64,000 bases of DNA from CAVXFS01 sp963761115 (GCA_963761115.1 CAVXFS010000004.1:372001-436000); one strand, 5' to 3'. Positions 18,402 through 26,694 are shown, numbered from the stretch's first letter. The notes: generated by a model not told the origin, from the letters alone. Program-made: numbers and translations.

Positions 18402-18851
18402 ATGGCATTTGAAAACATTTCCAAAAGACGGCTGACCTTTGCCCCGAAACATATCGTGCTCAGGGAAGATCAGGAGGACCTCAGGATTCTCACGCACAAG
18501 ACCAACTACGGCTATACCGAACGCATCACTGCGCCGTCCAAAATGATCTATGTGATCACTGAAGGCAATCGGGAAATGTTTGAGAAACTCCCCGAACTGA
18601 CCAGGATCGAAGGCCACCTCTCGGTGGCGGCAGAAGTGACCCTGATCGTGGCGAAGCTGCAGAAAATCGATGGTGATATGCATGTGCTCGCCGGTGCGCG
18701 CTTGTACGCGCCTATGCTGGAAGAGGTGACCGGCTTCATTTATCTGGAAAACGGCGCTACCGTGAATGCCCCCAAGATCGAGCACCTGTTTGCCAACGAT
18801 GACGCAGACAAAATCGAAAAACAGGCCGATAACTGGCTGGACAGCATGTGA
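18402..18851 (+). CDS. Hypothetical protein with a ~20-residue solenoid-like repeat
   Basis: A 149-residue protein I do not recognise. The N-terminal ~55 residues are basic and polar. From about residue 60 there are three consecutive similar segments of 20-21 residues: LTRIEGHLSVAAEVTLIVAK, LQKIDGDMHVLAGARLYAPM and LEEVTGFIYLENGATVNAPK, then IEHL. The spacing of leucine/isoleucine, glycine and proline looks like a parallel solenoid, as in leucine-rich or receptor-L-like folds. There is no signal peptide or membrane segment. ATG 18402 is used; a GTG directly precedes it. It lies inside the REP/RAYT island but its role there is unknown. Confidence 0.6.
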   Translation: MAFENISKRRLTFAPKHIVLREDQEDLRILTHKTNYGYTERITAPSKMIYVITEGNREMFEKLPELTRIEGHLSVAAEVTLIVAKLQKIDGDMHVLAGARLYAPMLEEVTGFIYLENGATVNAPKIEHLFANDDADKIEKQADNWLDSM

Positions 18852-18854
18852 ATA

Positions 18855-18883
18855 GCATAAAGGGGTCAGAGCCCTTTAATTGC
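18855..18883 (+). repeat. REP-like palindromic unit, copy 2
   Basis: ATAAAGGGGTCAGAGCCCTTTAATTGC. It contains the last codons and stop (IKGL-stop) of the RAYT gene on the minus strand, so gene and repeat are physically fused at this end. Confidence 0.78.
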
Positions 18884-19564
18884 AATCGGCGGCCGTCCTC
18901 GCCTGGATTGCCCTACTTTTGTATCAAGATGTGCCTCCACGCTTGTTTTAAAATAATCATTCCCAAGCGGCGTGCCCGTCTGCCAGGCCGCCCTGATTTG
19001 CTTCATATCGTCTTCGTAAATGTGCGCCTTGAACAATGCGCGGTACGCTTCTTTTCGTTCATCGGATGTTTTACCCAAAGCGCGATAAAGGGGGTGCGGG
19101 GTAATGAGGGCATTTTCACGTCCCTCTCCGTTCGCCCGGTAGCTGGACCAGCGGTATTCCCGTGGATGCGCCACCATGTTGGCGCGAGTGGGATTCAGTT
19201 CAATGTAACGCATGCAAGTCAATAGATAATCTTCTTCCTGTACCAGGCTTGCCTTGTATCGGCCTTCCCAGATCGTGCCGCTGGTTCCGTAGTTGTAGTT
19301 GATGTAGGGCACGTAACGCCTTCCCACGTATTGCATCATGCGGCTGATTCCTTCGACATCGTCCGGCGTGGCAAGAATGTGTACATGGTTGGTCATCAGG
19401 ACATAGGCGTGTATGGCACAGTGATACCGTTCCGCCGCCTCACCAAGCCAGCCCAGATAAGCCGAATAATCCCCATCTTCGTAAAAGACGGCTTTGCGAC
19501 TATGCCCGCGTTGCACTACATGTGCCGGAATGGCGGGTATGAAAAATCGGGGTTTTCTAGGCAC
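18866..19564 (-). CDS. REP-associated tyrosine transposase (RAYT, IS200-like Y1 family)
   Basis: A 232-residue Y1-type HUH nuclease. The HxH motif is His60-Val-His62 in MTNHVHILA, and the downstream segment GRRYVPYINYNYGTSGTIWEGRYK holds the likely catalytic tyrosine (near 84) and the RAYT hallmark GTIWEGRYK. ELNPTRANMV and EYRWSSYRAN are further family signatures. RAYTs are domesticated single-copy relatives of IS200 transposases, thought to process and mobilise REP palindromes; the AAAGGGG...CCCTTT units flanking this gene fit that role. The reading frame is intact. There is no clear strong promoter. Confidence 0.92.
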   Translation of the reverse strand: MPRKPRFFIPAIPAHVVQRGHSRKAVFYEDGDYSAYLGWLGEAAERYHCAIHAYVLMTNHVHILATPDDVEGISRMMQYVGRRYVPYINYNYGTSGTIWEGRYKASLVQEEDYLLTCMRYIELNPTRANMVAHPREYRWSSYRANGEGRENALITPHPLYRALGKTSDERKEAYRALFKAHIYEDDMKQIRAAWQTGTPLGNDYFKTSVEAHLDTKVGQSRRGRPPIAIKGL

Positions 19565-19615
19565 GCCGGATAATCTCTTTACACAATTTTTTGCACCGCA
19601 CCAGAGGCTGCATTC

Positions 19616-19645
19616 TTTTTAAAGGGCTCTGCCCCTTTAATTTCT
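19616..19645 (-). repeat. REP-like palindromic unit, copy 3
   Basis: TTAAAGGGCTCTGCCCCTTTAATT, inverted relative to copies 1 and 2 and slightly diverged (the A of the TCAGAG core is missing). It lies 50 bases upstream of the RAYT start. Confidence 0.72.
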
Positions 19646-19713
19646 GATGAATTGTGAGATGAGCCAGATTAGGCTTAACTTATTCCGGAAACAATTGGAC
19701 TGGTTGGATAGGT

Positions 19714-19755
19714 TGCAATTAAAGCAATTAAAGGGCTCTGACCCCTTTATTATGA
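19714..19755 (-). repeat. REP-like palindromic unit, copy 4
   Basis: GCAATTAAAGCAATT followed by AAAGGGCTCTGACCCCTTT, the inverted counterpart of copy 1 including its AATTGCTTTAATT extension. It ends about 17 bases before the acpP -35 box. Confidence 0.75.
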
Positions 19756-19771
19756 GCAGACGTCCCGCAGT

Positions 19772-19799
19772 TTGGAAAATCCGGCAAGTTTGGTAGAAT
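19772..19799 (+). promoter_or_regulatory. Predicted sigma-70 promoter of acpP
   Basis: TTGGAA and TAGAAT separated by 16 bases, about 46 bases before the acpP start, with AGGGAG as ribosome-binding site at 19833-19838. The placement suits a strong housekeeping gene that has lost its usual upstream fab genes. Confidence 0.55.
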
Positions 19800-19844
19800 G
19801 CGAGCCGCTTTTTGAAATTTACAACCTAATTTAGGGAGAATTGA

Positions 19845-20081
19845 ATGTCTAACATCGAGCAACGCGTCAAGAAGATTGTGGCGGAGCAACTCGGCGTAAA
19901 TGAATCAGAAGTAAAGAGCGAGTCATCGTTTGTCAATGACTTGGGGGCAGATTCTCTGGATACGGTTGAATTGGTGATGGCATTGGAAGAGGAATTTGAA
20001 TGCGAGATCCCTGATGAAGACGCAGAAAAGATCACCACCGTCCAAGAAGCCATTGACTACGTCAACGCCCACCAGAAGTAA
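19845..20081 (+). CDS. acpP: Acyl carrier protein
   Basis: A 78-residue acidic carrier of growing acyl chains in type II fatty acid synthesis. The phosphopantetheine serine is in GADSLDTVELVMALEEEF. AGGGAG precedes ATG by about 6 bases. fabF follows within 40 bases as usual, but the gene normally upstream (fabG) is absent and the RAYT island is there instead. The promoter predicted at 19772-19799 makes this the first gene of its transcript. Confidence 0.97.
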   Translation: MSNIEQRVKKIVAEQLGVNESEVKSESSFVNDLGADSLDTVELVMALEEEFECEIPDEDAEKITTVQEAIDYVNAHQK

Positions 20082-20117
20082 TCTGTATTCCTATTGATTT
20101 CCAGTAGCGGGGTTCCC

Positions 20118-21350
20118 TTGGCTAAACGCAGGGTTGTTGTTACCGGCTTGGGTATTGTTTCCCCTGTAGGGATCGGGGTGACACAGGCTTGGGCCAACAT
20201 TGTCGGGGGCAACTCCGGCATCACACGCATATCGCAATTCGATCCGTCGGCTTTCGCCTGTCAGGTCGCGGGAGAGGTGCATGGGTTCGATGTGACCCAA
20301 TATCTCTCGGCCAAGGATGCGCGCCGCATGGATCGCTTCATTCATCTGGGTCTGGCGGCCGGGATGGAAGCGTTCAAGGATTCTGGACTGGAAGTGACCG
20401 AACAGAACGCCGAACGCATCGGCGTGTGTATCGGTTCCGGCATCGGCGGACTGCCGATGATCGAGGAGACGCATACCGAGTACCTGGCAGCCGGCCCACG
20501 CAAGATATCGCCGTTCTTCATTCCCGGTACCATCATCAACATGATCTCCGGCAACCTGTCCATCATGTACGGGTTGCAGGGGCCGAACCTGGCCATCGTT
20601 ACCGCCTGTACCACCGGCACCCACAGCATCGGCGAGTCCGCGCGCATCATCGAGTATGGCGACGCCGACGTGATGATCGCGGGCGGCGCGGAATCCACCG
20701 TATCGCCACTGGCGATCGGCGGTTTTTCTTCGGCGCGCGCATTGTCCACCCGCAATGACGATCCGGCCACTGCCAGCCGTCCCTGGGACAAGGACCGCGA
20801 CGGCTTCGTCCTGGGCGAAGGGTCGGGCGTTTTGGTGCTGGAAGAGTACGAACACGCCAAGGCGCGCAACGCGAAGATCTATGCCGAACTGACCGGTTAC
20901 GGCACCAGCGCGGATGCCTATCACATGACCGCGCCGAGCACCGACGGGCCGCGGCGCAGCATGGTCAACGCCTTGCGCAACGCCGGCTTGAACCCGGACC
21001 AGGTGCAATACGTCAATGCGCACGGCACTTCGACGCCGCTGGGCGACAAGAACGAGACCGAGGCGATCAAGCTGGCATTCGGCGACCACGCCTACAAGCT
21101 GGTGGTGAACTCCACCAAGTCGATGACCGGGCACCTGCTCGGCGGTGCCGGCGGCATCGAATCGCTGTTCTGCGTGCTGGCGTTGCATCACCAGATCTCT
21201 CCGCCCACTATCAATATCTTCGAGCAGGATTCGGAGTGCGACCTGGATTATTGCGCCAACAGCGCGCGCGACATGAACATCGAGGTGGCGGTGAACAACA
21301 ACTTCGGCTTTGGCGGCACCAACGGCACGCTGATCTTCAGCAGGATCTGA
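20118..21350 (+). CDS. fabF: 3-oxoacyl-[ACP] synthase II
   Basis: Condenses malonyl-ACP with acyl-ACP during chain elongation. It has 410 residues from a TTG start (LAKRRVVVTGLGIVSPVG), chosen because family members begin at this point; longer open sequence upstream is not conserved-looking. The catalytic cysteine is in VTACTTGTHSIGE, and the two histidines are in VNAHGTSTPLGD and STKSMTGHLLGGAGG. It is part of acpP-fabF-pabC-mltG-tmk-holB. Confidence 0.95.
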   Translation: MAKRRVVVTGLGIVSPVGIGVTQAWANIVGGNSGITRISQFDPSAFACQVAGEVHGFDVTQYLSAKDARRMDRFIHLGLAAGMEAFKDSGLEVTEQNAERIGVCIGSGIGGLPMIEETHTEYLAAGPRKISPFFIPGTIINMISGNLSIMYGLQGPNLAIVTACTTGTHSIGESARIIEYGDADVMIAGGAESTVSPLAIGGFSSARALSTRNDDPATASRPWDKDRDGFVLGEGSGVLVLEEYEHAKARNAKIYAELTGYGTSADAYHMTAPSTDGPRRSMVNALRNAGLNPDQVQYVNAHGTSTPLGDKNETEAIKLAFGDHAYKLVVNSTKSMTGHLLGGAGGIESLFCVLALHHQISPPTINIFEQDSECDLDYCANSARDMNIEVAVNNNFGFGGTNGTLIFSRI

Positions 21351-21361
21351 TCCCATTTTCG

Positions 21362-22171
21362 ATGCTGGTCAATGGCGTATTGAACGACTCGATCGACGCT
21401 GCTGACCGTGGTTTGCTGTATGGCGACGGCATATTCCGCACCTTGCGCATCGCTCACGGAAAACCACAATACTGGTCGCGGCATTACCGCAAGTTGCAGC
21501 AGGACTGTACCGCGCTTGATCTGGCTTGCCCCGACTCCACGCTGTTACTTGATGAACTGCAACGCCTGGCCGGGCAGCAGTCCGGTGGCGTGGCCAGGAT
21601 CACCATCACGCGGGGATCCGGCGCACGCGGTTATGCTCCACCGGCCAACGCTGTTCCGGCGCGCATCCTGAGTCTTTCTGCATTGCCAGACTACCCCGAA
21701 CATTTTTACACCCAGGGCATTCGCTTGCATCTGTGCGACCTGCGCCTGGCGCAGCAACCGCGACTGGCCGGCATCAAGCATCTCAACCGCCTGGAAAACG
21801 TGCTGGCTGCGGCGGAATGGAGCGATGCGGAGATCGCGGAAGGATTGCTGCTGGATGTCGCGGGTGATGTGGTGTCGGGTACGCGCAGCAACCTGTTCAT
21901 GGTGCGCGACGGCGCAGTGCAAACGCCCGACCTGTCGTTGTGCGGCGTATCCGGTGTGCAGCGCGAACGGGTGCTGGAATGGGCGAGCGCGAACGATATT
22001 GCGTGTACGGTTGCGCGCTTCACGCTGGCGGAATTGCTTGCTGCGGACGAAGTGTTCCTGGTCAACAGCGTGATCGGCCTGTGGCCGGTGCGCGAACTAC
22101 AGGGGCGCACCTGGACGCGCCATCCGGTGTCGCGGCAAGTACAGGAGTGGCTGCACGATGCGCGCGATTAA
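21362..22171 (+). CDS. pabC: Aminodeoxychorismate lyase
   Basis: PLP enzyme of fold type IV that forms 4-aminobenzoate for folate. It has 269 residues. Motifs are DRGLLYGDGIFRTLR, the PLP lysine in GIKHLNRLENVLAA, and SGTRSNLFMV (phosphate binding). It starts 11 bases after fabF and overlaps mltG by 14 bases, so it belongs to the same operon. A branched-chain aminotransferase is the only close alternative, and the fabF-pabC-mltG context rules strongly for PabC. Confidence 0.93.
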   Translation: MLVNGVLNDSIDAADRGLLYGDGIFRTLRIAHGKPQYWSRHYRKLQQDCTALDLACPDSTLLLDELQRLAGQQSGGVARITITRGSGARGYAPPANAVPARILSLSALPDYPEHFYTQGIRLHLCDLRLAQQPRLAGIKHLNRLENVLAAAEWSDAEIAEGLLLDVAGDVVSGTRSNLFMVRDGAVQTPDLSLCGVSGVQRERVLEWASANDIACTVARFTLAELLAADEVFLVNSVIGLWPVRELQGRTWTRHPVSRQVQEWLHDARD

Positions 22172-23144
22172 GCGGCTGCTGGTGAAGTTGATGGTATTGG
22201 TGCTGGTGGTGGTGGGCGTGTTTGCCTTCTACGGCACGCGTTCGCTGGAGTTGCCCGCAAAGCCGATCACCTTCTCGCTGCAACAGGGCAGCAGCCTCAA
22301 GGCAGTGGCGCGACAGTTGCGGCAGGAAGGCATCCTGCGGAATGAATGGATGTTCATCTGGCTGGCACGAGGCCTTGGCAAAGCCACGCAGATCAAGGCG
22401 GGCAACTACGAACTGGAAGGTTCCGTTACGCCGCTGCAACTGCTCGACATGGTGTCCAGGGGACAGGTGACGCTCGAGCAGATCAGCGTCATCGAAGGCT
22501 GGCGCTTCAGCCAGTTCCGCGCTGCGCTGGATGCCAGTCCCGACCTGCGCCACGACACGACGGCATGGAGCGAAGAGGAAATCCTGCAACATCTCGGTGC
22601 CGAGGGTGAGCACGCGGAAGGCCTGTTCTTTCCGGACACCTATTATTTCGCCAAGGGCGCCAGCGATCTCGACCTGCTGAAACGGTCCTACCTGGCGATG
22701 CAGAAACATGTCGAGGATAGCTGGCAGACGCGCGCGCCCGGCCTGCCGCTGGAGTCGCCCTACCAGGCGTTGATCCTGGCATCCATCGTGGAAAAGGAAA
22801 CCGGGAAAACCAGCGACCGCGACATGGTGGCGGGCGTGTTTATCAATCGCCTGCTCAAGGGCATGCTGTTGCAGACTGATCCCACCGTGATCTACGGCCT
22901 CGGCGCGCAGTTCGATGGCAACTTGCGCAAGCGCGACTTGCTCACGGATACGCCGTACAATACCTATACCAGAACAGGATTGCCGCCCACGCCGATTTCG
23001 TTGCCCGGACTGGCTGCGCTGCAGGCCGTGCTGCACCCGGCCAAAACCGATGCCCTGTATTTCGTGTCGCGCGGCGATGGCAGTTCGGTATTTTCCCGGA
23101 CGCTGGAACAGCATAACCGGGCGGTTAAACGGTATCAGAAGTGA
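22158..23144 (+). CDS. mltG: Endolytic murein transglycosylase
   Basis: Inner-membrane lytic transglycosylase (YceG family, 328 residues) that cuts nascent glycan strands and sets their length. One N-terminal membrane helix (residues about 9-25, LMVLVLVVVGVFAFYG) precedes a LysM-like subdomain (ITFSLQQGSSLKAVARQLRQ) and the catalytic domain, with the active-site glutamate in LASIVEKETGK and the signature LLQTDPTVIYGLG and NTYTRTGLPPTPI. It overlaps pabC. The ~90-bp inverted repeat separates it from tmk. Confidence 0.94.
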   Translation: MRAIKRLLVKLMVLVLVVVGVFAFYGTRSLELPAKPITFSLQQGSSLKAVARQLRQEGILRNEWMFIWLARGLGKATQIKAGNYELEGSVTPLQLLDMVSRGQVTLEQISVIEGWRFSQFRAALDASPDLRHDTTAWSEEEILQHLGAEGEHAEGLFFPDTYYFAKGASDLDLLKRSYLAMQKHVEDSWQTRAPGLPLESPYQALILASIVEKETGKTSDRDMVAGVFINRLLKGMLLQTDPTVIYGLGAQFDGNLRKRDLLTDTPYNTYTRTGLPPTPISLPGLAALQAVLHPAKTDALYFVSRGDGSSVFSRTLEQHNRAVKRYQK

Positions 23145-23153
23145 AGAGGAGGC

Positions 23154-23240
23154 AGTCGCTAGTCGTTAGTCGTTAGTCGTTAGTTAAAACAAAACCCGCG
23201 AAGCGGACAACGCCAACTAGCGACTAACGTCTAACGACTA
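23154..23240. repeat. ~90-bp inverted repeat, second copy of the mutL-MFS element
   Basis: Four AGTCGTT-type heptamers (23154-23181), a centre with GTTAAAACAAAAC and a CCGC-GAA-GCGG mini-hairpin, and a right arm ending ACTAACGTCTAACGACTA. It is the reverse-complement counterpart of 16165-16260 and lies between mltG and tmk, 12 bases before the tmk start. Confidence 0.8.
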
Positions 23241-23252
23241 CCAACTCGTTTT

Positions 23253-23855
23253 ATGGGCAAATTCATCACCTTCGAAGGCGTAGACGGTGCCGGCAAGAGC
23301 ACCCACCTTGAATGGTTCGCCGAGCGCATACGCAGCCGTGGCCATGAGGTGCTGGTCACGCGCGAGCCTGGCGGCACGCCGCTGGGTGAGCGGCTGCGCG
23401 AGATATTGTTGAGCGAGGCGATGCATGCCGAGACCGAGGCTTTGCTGATGTTCGCCGCGCGCCGCGAGCATGTCGAGCAGGTGATCCGGCCGGCGCTGCA
23501 GCGGGGAAGCTGGGTGATCTCGGATCGCTTCAGCGATGCCAGTTTCGCCTACCAGGGCGGTGGTCGCGGCGTGGCGACCGAGAAACTGGAGCAGCTGGAA
23601 CGCTGGGTGCATGCGGACCTGCAGCCCGACCTGACCCTGCTGTTCGATATCCCGGTGGAAGTGGCGCGGCAGCGTTTGTCGAACAATATTTCGCTCGATC
23701 GCTTCGAGCAGGAACAGCAGAGTTTCTTTGAGCGCGTGCGCGAGGCTTATCTGCAGCGTTACCGCAAGCATCCGCAACGGTTTGCACTGATCGACGCGGC
23801 GCGCACGCCGGATGAAGTGAAGGAATTTCTGAATACCATAATTGCAACGATCTGA
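23253..23855 (+). CDS. tmk: Thymidylate kinase
   Basis: Phosphorylates dTMP to dTDP. It has 200 residues. The P-loop is FEGVDGAGKSTH near the N-terminus, DR(F/Y) appears as SDRFSDASFAYQGGGRG, and the lid region is VEVARQRLSNN. No clear ribosome-binding site is visible because the inverted repeat ends just upstream, so expression may depend on read-through from mltG. holB follows within 12 bases. Confidence 0.95.
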   Translation: MGKFITFEGVDGAGKSTHLEWFAERIRSRGHEVLVTREPGGTPLGERLREILLSEAMHAETEALLMFAARREHVEQVIRPALQRGSWVISDRFSDASFAYQGGGRGVATEKLEQLERWVHADLQPDLTLLFDIPVEVARQRLSNNISLDRFEQEQQSFFERVREAYLQRYRKHPQRFALIDAARTPDEVKEFLNTIIATI

Positions 23856-23866
23856 GGTGTCCCGAG

Positions 23867-24877
23867 ATGGTCGAGATGTATCCATGGCAAACCGATATGT
23901 GGCAACGCTGGGTGGGTTTGATCGCGCGCCAGCCACGTGCCGTATTGTTGCAGGGTCCGCAGGGAACGGGCAAGCTCGAATTCGCCATGACGCTGGCGCA
24001 GTCCCTGCTGTGCAGCAAGAAGATGTTTTGCGGGCTGGGCTGCGAGAGTTGCGATTCCTGCCACTGGTTCGATCAGGGCGCCCATCCTGATTTTCGGCTG
24101 CTGCAGCCGGAGATCCTGTCCGAGCAGGAGCAGGGTGAAAAGGACAGCAGCAAGAAACCCAGCCGCTTCATAACCGTCGAACAGGTTCGCGGCCTGTCCG
24201 ATTTCTTCAACCTGTCTTCGCATCAGGGCGGGTATCGTGTGGTGATAGTGCATCCGGCCGAAGCGATGAACCAGAATTCCGCCAATGCCCTGCTCAAATC
24301 GCTGGAGGAGCCGCAGGGGAAGATCCTGTTCATCCTGGTGTCGCACAAACCGCAGCACCTGCTGCCCACCATACGCAGCCGCTGCCTGGTGCTGACCGCT
24401 GCCCTGCCGAAAATTGAACAGAGTGTGGAGTGGCTGCAACAACAGGGTGTGGGCGAGCCGATGTCCTTGTTGTCGCAAGCCGGTTTTGCGCCGCTTCAGG
24501 CGTTGCACCTCGCCAAAGAAACAAAAGAATCGGGCGAGTACGGCCGTTTTCTGCAGGACATCCGCCAGGCAGGCGGATTCGATGCGCTCGCCCTGGCCGA
24601 GCGCATGCAAAAGGTCGAAGTCGCCCGTTTCGTTCACTGGTTGCAGCAATGGTGTTACGACCTGGCCAGCGCAAAACTGGCGGGGACGGTCAGGTACCAT
24701 CCGGAATTGGCTGATGTCATCAGCAAACTCGCCAGCGGGGTAGATACATTCGAACTGCTGCGATTCCAGAAGGAATTGCTGGCGGCGCGGCGCGAAGCGC
24801 TGCATCCGTTGAATGCGCGGCTGTTGTTCGAATCGCTTCTGCTATCCTATCGGCAGACGATGCAGGTATCAGGTTAG
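23867..24877 (+). CDS. holB: DNA polymerase III subunit delta'
   Basis: Clamp-loader subunit of 336 residues. The AAA+ module has a P-loop-like GPQGTGKLEFA, a zinc module CGLGCESCDSCHWF, and the conserved segment NALLKSLEEPQGKILFILVS with SRC-type ending TIRSRCLVL. It starts 12 bases after tmk. In many betaproteobacteria holB is followed by a pilZ gene and then tatD; here only repeats lie between holB and tatD. Confidence 0.93.
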   Translation: MVEMYPWQTDMWQRWVGLIARQPRAVLLQGPQGTGKLEFAMTLAQSLLCSKKMFCGLGCESCDSCHWFDQGAHPDFRLLQPEILSEQEQGEKDSSKKPSRFITVEQVRGLSDFFNLSSHQGGYRVVIVHPAEAMNQNSANALLKSLEEPQGKILFILVSHKPQHLLPTIRSRCLVLTAALPKIEQSVEWLQQQGVGEPMSLLSQAGFAPLQALHLAKETKESGEYGRFLQDIRQAGGFDALALAERMQKVEVARFVHWLQQWCYDLASAKLAGTVRYHPELADVISKLASGVDTFELLRFQKELLAARREALHPLNARLLFESLLLSYRQTMQVSG

Positions 24878-24888
24878 CTTTAGATTTG

Positions 24889-25056
24889 TTCCCTCCCCCT
24901 TGCACCCGCAAGGAGTAGGCCGTGGTTGTAAAGCCGCTAAAGCGGCAACAACCACGCTCCAGGGGGAGGGTTAGGGTGGGGGTAGAGACTCAACCTTTGT
25001 ACTAGATTGAACGCTCCTACCCCCATCCCAACCTTCCCCCTGCAAGGGGGAAGGAG
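24889..25056. repeat. Dispersed GC-rich element with a nested palindrome
   Basis: A copy of the element arrayed at 13.5 kb (CCCTCCCCCTTGCA, GGGGGAGGGTTAGGGTGGGG, CCCCCTGCAAGGGGG). Its first hairpin loop is interrupted by a second palindrome at 24921-24956: CGTGGTTGT...ACAACCACG enclosing GCCGCT-AA-AGCGGC. A further hairpin AGCCGCC-TTT-GGCGGCT lies at 25064-25080. The rest of the holB-tatD gap (to 25145) has no gene. Confidence 0.8.
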
Positions 25057-25145
25057 CTAAGCAAGCCGCCTTTGGCGGCTCACGAGACCATCTGTATGAG
25101 GGACCACGCAATGAACTCTCTCGTTTACCGGAATAATTTCACCTA

Positions 25146-25916
25146 ATGTTCATTGACTCACATTGCCATATCAATTTTCCCGGACTGGCGGAGAACCTGG
25201 ACGAGATCCTGGCCAACATGCGCAACAACGAAGTCTCGCACGCGCTATGTATCTCGGTGAATCTTGATGACCTGCCGCAGGTACTCCGGCTTGCCGAGCA
25301 ACATGAGAACATCTACGCCTCGGTCGGCGTGCATCCGGATTACGAATCGACTGCAGAGCCGACGCAGGCACAGCTGGTGGAACTGGCGCAACGGCCGAAA
25401 GTGGTCGCGATCGGCGAGACCGGCCTCGATTACTTCAGGTTGCAGGGCGATCTGGAATGGCAGCGCGAGCGCTTTCGTATTCATATACGCGCCGCCAGAG
25501 AAGCGCATAAACCGCTGGTCATACATACTCGCGCAGCCGCGGCGGACACGCTGCGCATCATGCGCGAGGAGGGTGCAGAGCAGGCGTGCGGCGTGATGCA
25601 TTGCTTCACCGAAACGCAGGAAGTCGCCGAGGCCGCGATGGAGATGGGTTTCTATATCTCGTTCTCCGGTATCGTCACCTTCAAGAATGCGGTGGCACTG
25701 AAAGAGGTCGCGCGCAGCATCCGGCTCGAGCGCCTGCTGATCGAAACCGATTCGCCCTATCTGGCGCCGGTGCCGCATCGCGGCAAGACCAACCAGCCCG
25801 CATTCGTAATGCATGTGGCGGAGGAGATCGCCAGGCTGCGCGGCATCTCGCTGGAACAGGTGGGGCAGGCCAGCACGGAAAACTTCCGCCGTCTGTTCGG
25901 CGTGCCTGGGTTGTGA
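25146..25916 (+). CDS. TatD family metal-dependent hydrolase
   Basis: A 256-residue TIM-barrel metalloenzyme of the TatD/YcfH family, acting as a nuclease or quality-control deoxyribonuclease in relatives. Metal ligands are visible as DSHCHI (HxH), the glutamate in GETGLDYF, histidines in LVIHTRAA and MHCFTE, and the aspartate in IETDSPYLAP. The position downstream of holB matches the YcfH branch. Confidence 0.93.
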   Translation: MFIDSHCHINFPGLAENLDEILANMRNNEVSHALCISVNLDDLPQVLRLAEQHENIYASVGVHPDYESTAEPTQAQLVELAQRPKVVAIGETGLDYFRLQGDLEWQRERFRIHIRAAREAHKPLVIHTRAAAADTLRIMREEGAEQACGVMHCFTETQEVAEAAMEMGFYISFSGIVTFKNAVALKEVARSIRLERLLIETDSPYLAPVPHRGKTNQPAFVMHVAEEIARLRGISLEQVGQASTENFRRLFGVPGL

Positions 25917-26007
25917 AAAAATATTCAGGGGCTGGAAGTTGACGCATCATTTCCGCTTGTGCGGGAATGGCGCTGTATTGGGTATCATTGTTACGGAAGG
26001 ACAGATT

Positions 26008-26694
26008 GTGGTAAAGATCATTACATGCCTGCTGGCGCTGCTGCTCAGTGCGGGTGTCGCCTCAGGCCAGGAAGCCTCGCGCAAGGCGGAGGCGCGTACT
26101 GACGTTGTACAGGCGAAATCAGGATCGCCGGCAAGCCCGGGAAACCTGTTCAAGATCAGGTCTCCGATCTTGTCGCAGGTGATGATGTTCGTCCTGCCAA
26201 AAGGATTCAAGACGGCATTCCAGGATACGGACGAGAAGAAATTCACGCAGGAATTCATCCTGGACGGAGAAAGCGTGGATAAATGGTCGCAAATGATCAT
26301 GGCGGTCGCTTATAAGGGTTTGTCATCGAGTCCTCTGGCCTCACCCGAACAACACGTGACGGCAGTGGGCAACCTGTTCCGGCGCAACTGTCCCGACGCA
26401 TATAGCGGTGCCAGCCTGGGTAAAAGCAGGATCGACGGATTTGATGCCTATGCGGCGATCATGAGCTGCGGGTTGGTGAAGCCGGAGGATCCCTACAGCG
26501 AAACCACATTGTTCATCGTGATCAAGGGGGACAAGGATTTCTATACCCTGCAATGGTCGGTGCGAGGGATGGCGGTCAACAGGCCGATCAGGTTCGATCA
26601 GGCCAGGTGGCAGGCGCGCATGGATAGCCTGGCGCCGATCAAGCTGTGTTCGGACAGAGCGGGCGAGTTCCCGCTCTATCCCGACTGCTTCTAA
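26008..26694 (+). CDS. Hypothetical exported protein
   Basis: A 228-residue protein with a signal peptide (KIITCLLALLLSAGVASG). GTG 26008 is chosen as start because GGAAGGA lies about 7 bases upstream and the signal peptide begins there. The mature part is soluble-looking with three cysteines (RRNCPDAY, IMSCGLV, IKLCSDR) plus a fourth near the end (YPDCF), suggesting disulphides and a periplasmic location. I do not recognise the family. It precedes a lipoprotein gene by about 60 bases. Confidence 0.7.
   Translation: MVKIITCLLALLLSAGVASGQEASRKAEARTDVVQAKSGSPASPGNLFKIRSPILSQVMMFVLPKGFKTAFQDTDEKKFTQEFILDGESVDKWSQMIMAVAYKGLSSSPLASPEQHVTAVGNLFRRNCPDAYSGASLGKSRIDGFDAYAAIMSCGLVKPEDPYSETTLFIVIKGDKDFYTLQWSVRGMAVNRPIRFDQARWQARMDSLAPIKLCSDRAGEFPLYPDCF

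Larger units (their letters stand above)
18176..19757. mobile_element. REP/RAYT island
   Basis: A 1.6-kb region bounded by inverted copies of AAAGGGGTCAGAGCCCTTT and containing a REP-associated tyrosine transposase, an unassigned 149-residue gene and two inner repeat copies. Copies 1 and 2 point one way and 3 and 4 the other, so the RAYT is nested inside two inverted pairs. The outer pair shares the longer context AATTGCTTTAATTG. The island separates mutL from acpP. Confidence 0.75.

Noticed and set aside
25064..25080. Rho-independent terminator after holB
   Set aside because: A good hairpin exists but it lacks a T run and lies among repeat hairpins; left as part of the repeat region.
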